A stretch of DNA of 64,000 nt, taken from the NCBI RefSeq assembly GCF_000426465.1, contig NZ_AUFK01000009.1, forward strand, positions 434,001-498,000, read 5' to 3'. The translations under genes and the position numbers were made by a program. This DNA comes from Epilithonimonas caeni DSM 17710 (GTDB taxonomy: Bacteria > Bacteroidota > Bacteroidia > Flavobacteriales > Weeksellaceae). The notes beneath the pieces are model-generated. The model was not told the DNA's origin. It made no database searches and was given only the letters and a program-made list of their open reading frames with translations. Below, in pieces: positions 62,966 through 64,000 of this stretch (within the stretch, counting starts at the first letter, position 1; every line of letters starts with the position of its first letter).

Positions 62966-64000
62966 TTATTTTTTCTGAAAACTCCAGTGGTCGAAATTGA
63001 AAAGCACCCTTCCTGCCGTAATGTTTTTACCTTTAAAGACAAAATATACATCGTGAACGCCGGAAACCGATTCTGAAATTTTTGATGTCAGGGTTTTAAA
63101 TTCTTCCCAACCTCCGGTTCTCGGAGCTTCAATTTCCGCAATTTTATTTCCGTCCACCTTATCTAATCTCACTTCTAAAATTCCACCATCAACACCTGCG
63201 GCAATTGAAGCTGAAAATTCAGAGGCGCCTTTTTCAAAATCCACCGAACGAACTTTGATATAACCTCCCACTCTGGTATCGGAAACATAAATTCCCGTCT
63301 TTTTGTTTTCGGAAGTGCTGCATTTCTCTGACCAGGCTATTGTTTCCGCTTCGTTTCTTTTGTAGGGATTTAATGTTCCAACGGGATTTACGCCTTCTTT
63401 GGTCATAGAAATTTTTGGAATGCTGCCATCCTGATTGTATTTGAATTCTTCAATAGACGTTGACCTTCCGTAACTTCCTGCTCCGGGCAATAATCCTATG
63501 TGATAGAACAGATAGGATTTTCCTTTAAAATCGATAATTCCACCGTGGTTGGTAAAACTATTGGTTGGCTGGCCAGTCATTATTTTTCCCTGATATTTCC
63601 ACGGTCCGGTCGGTGAATCGCTTATGGAATAAGACAGACATTCGGTTCGGTCGGTCATCCCGGCATACATCATATAATATTGCTTGTTGCGTTTGTAGAA
63701 CCAGGGTCCCTCCACAAAAACATCTTTAAACTGCTCCTGTTTCTGCAAAACCTCATCACTTCTTCCGGGACGTCTCAATCCACCGAAAGCTTCCACTGAT
63801 TGCGGAACTTCGGTGATTTTTCCTTCATACGAAACCATATCTTTATTGAGCTTCACATAAAATAATTTGCTGTTTCCCCAATAAAGATACGCCTGTCCGT
63901 CATCATCAATAAAAACCGTCGGGTCGATATTATCCCAGGTTCCTGTTGTCACCAGCGGTTTTCCGAGTGCATCTTTAAAAGAACCTGTCGGACTGTCTGA
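62966..64000 (-). CDS. GH43 family enzyme with C-terminal CBM6, 5' end outside window
   Basis: The frame is open to the window edge (345 codons visible, beginning SDSPTGSFKDALGKPLV). Seen: Asp in NIDPTVFIDDDGQAYLYWG, Glu in FVEGPWFYKRNKQYYMMYAG, INFHGGI-like TNHGGIIDFKGKSYLFYH, and a C-terminal CBM6 with RNEAETIAWSEKCSTS. Closely related in layout to the gene at 61326-62702, so a tandem duplication. The N-terminus with the base Asp and any signal peptide lies beyond base 64000. Confidence 0.9.
   Translation of the reverse strand, partial: SDSPTGSFKDALGKPLVTTGTWDNIDPTVFIDDDGQAYLYWGNSKLFYVKLNKDMVSYEGKITEVPQSVEAFGGLRRPGRSDEVLQKQEQFKDVFVEGPWFYKRNKQYYMMYAGMTDRTECLSYSISDSPTGPWKYQGKIMTGQPTNSFTNHGGIIDFKGKSYLFYHIGLLPGAGSYGRSTSIEEFKYNQDGSIPKISMTKEGVNPVGTLNPYKRNEAETIAWSEKCSTSENKKTGIYVSDTRVGGYIKVRSVDFEKGASEFSASIAAGVDGGILEVRLDKVDGNKIAEIEAPRTGGWEEFKTLTSKISESVSGVHDVYFVFKGKNITAGRVLFNFDHWSFQKK

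Overview
The window looks like a chromosomal segment of a Bacteroidota bacterium of the class Flavobacteriia, most likely Chryseobacterium or a close Weeksellaceae relative. The DNA is AT-rich, start regions lack strong Shine-Dalgarno sites, several promoters carry the Bacteroidota -7 element TAnnTTTG, one secreted enzyme ends in a type IX secretion sorting domain, and the spacers hold many short palindromic repeats of the kind common in this group. No rRNA, tRNA, CRISPR array, transposase or phage gene was seen.

Left part (1-16.6 kb): two histidine kinases in one operon (the first cut by the window edge), a small unknown gene, a two-gene stress operon (short-chain dehydrogenase plus FMN-binding oxidase-like protein), the complete four-gene ligase-associated DNA repair module (exonuclease, ATP-dependent ligase, DExH helicase, PdeM endonuclease), a SemiSWEET sugar transporter, a lone receiver protein and two tail-to-tail Crp/Fnr paralogues. 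Three near-identical 20-bp palindromes lie upstream of both Crp/Fnr genes and upstream of the stress operon, which suggests a small shared regulon.

Right part (16.6-64 kb): a large glucuronoarabinoxylan and pentose utilisation region, nearly all on the minus strand. It holds galT-galK; a split transketolase with a transaldolase-like enzyme; a core xylan operon (GPH-type symporter, GH10, GH43, GH67); a GH127 and acetylesterase pair; an arabinose operon (kinase, 4-epimerase, isomerase, mutarotase, Na+/sugar symporter); GH51; a T9SS-secreted GH30; GH3; and a block of GH115, acetylesterase, GH97 and two GH43-CBM6 genes running off the window. The enzymes together cover the xylan backbone, arabinosyl, glucuronosyl and acetyl side groups, then pentose catabolism to the pentose phosphate pathway. 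No SusC/SusD pair is present.

A Nudix-like regulator of the AraR type (33357) sits in the middle. A 21-bp palindrome (TAArTGT-N7-ACAyTTA) recurs upstream of the transaldolase/transketolase genes, GH127 (twice), araR itself, araB, GH51 and GH3. At four of these promoters the palindrome stands at exactly the same distance from a TAnnTTTG-like element. This gives a sequence-based outline of an arabinose regulon.

At least nine families of 45-125 bp palindromic repeats lie in the spacers, sometimes nested or in tandem. They do not interrupt the genes, but they affect several start-codon decisions.
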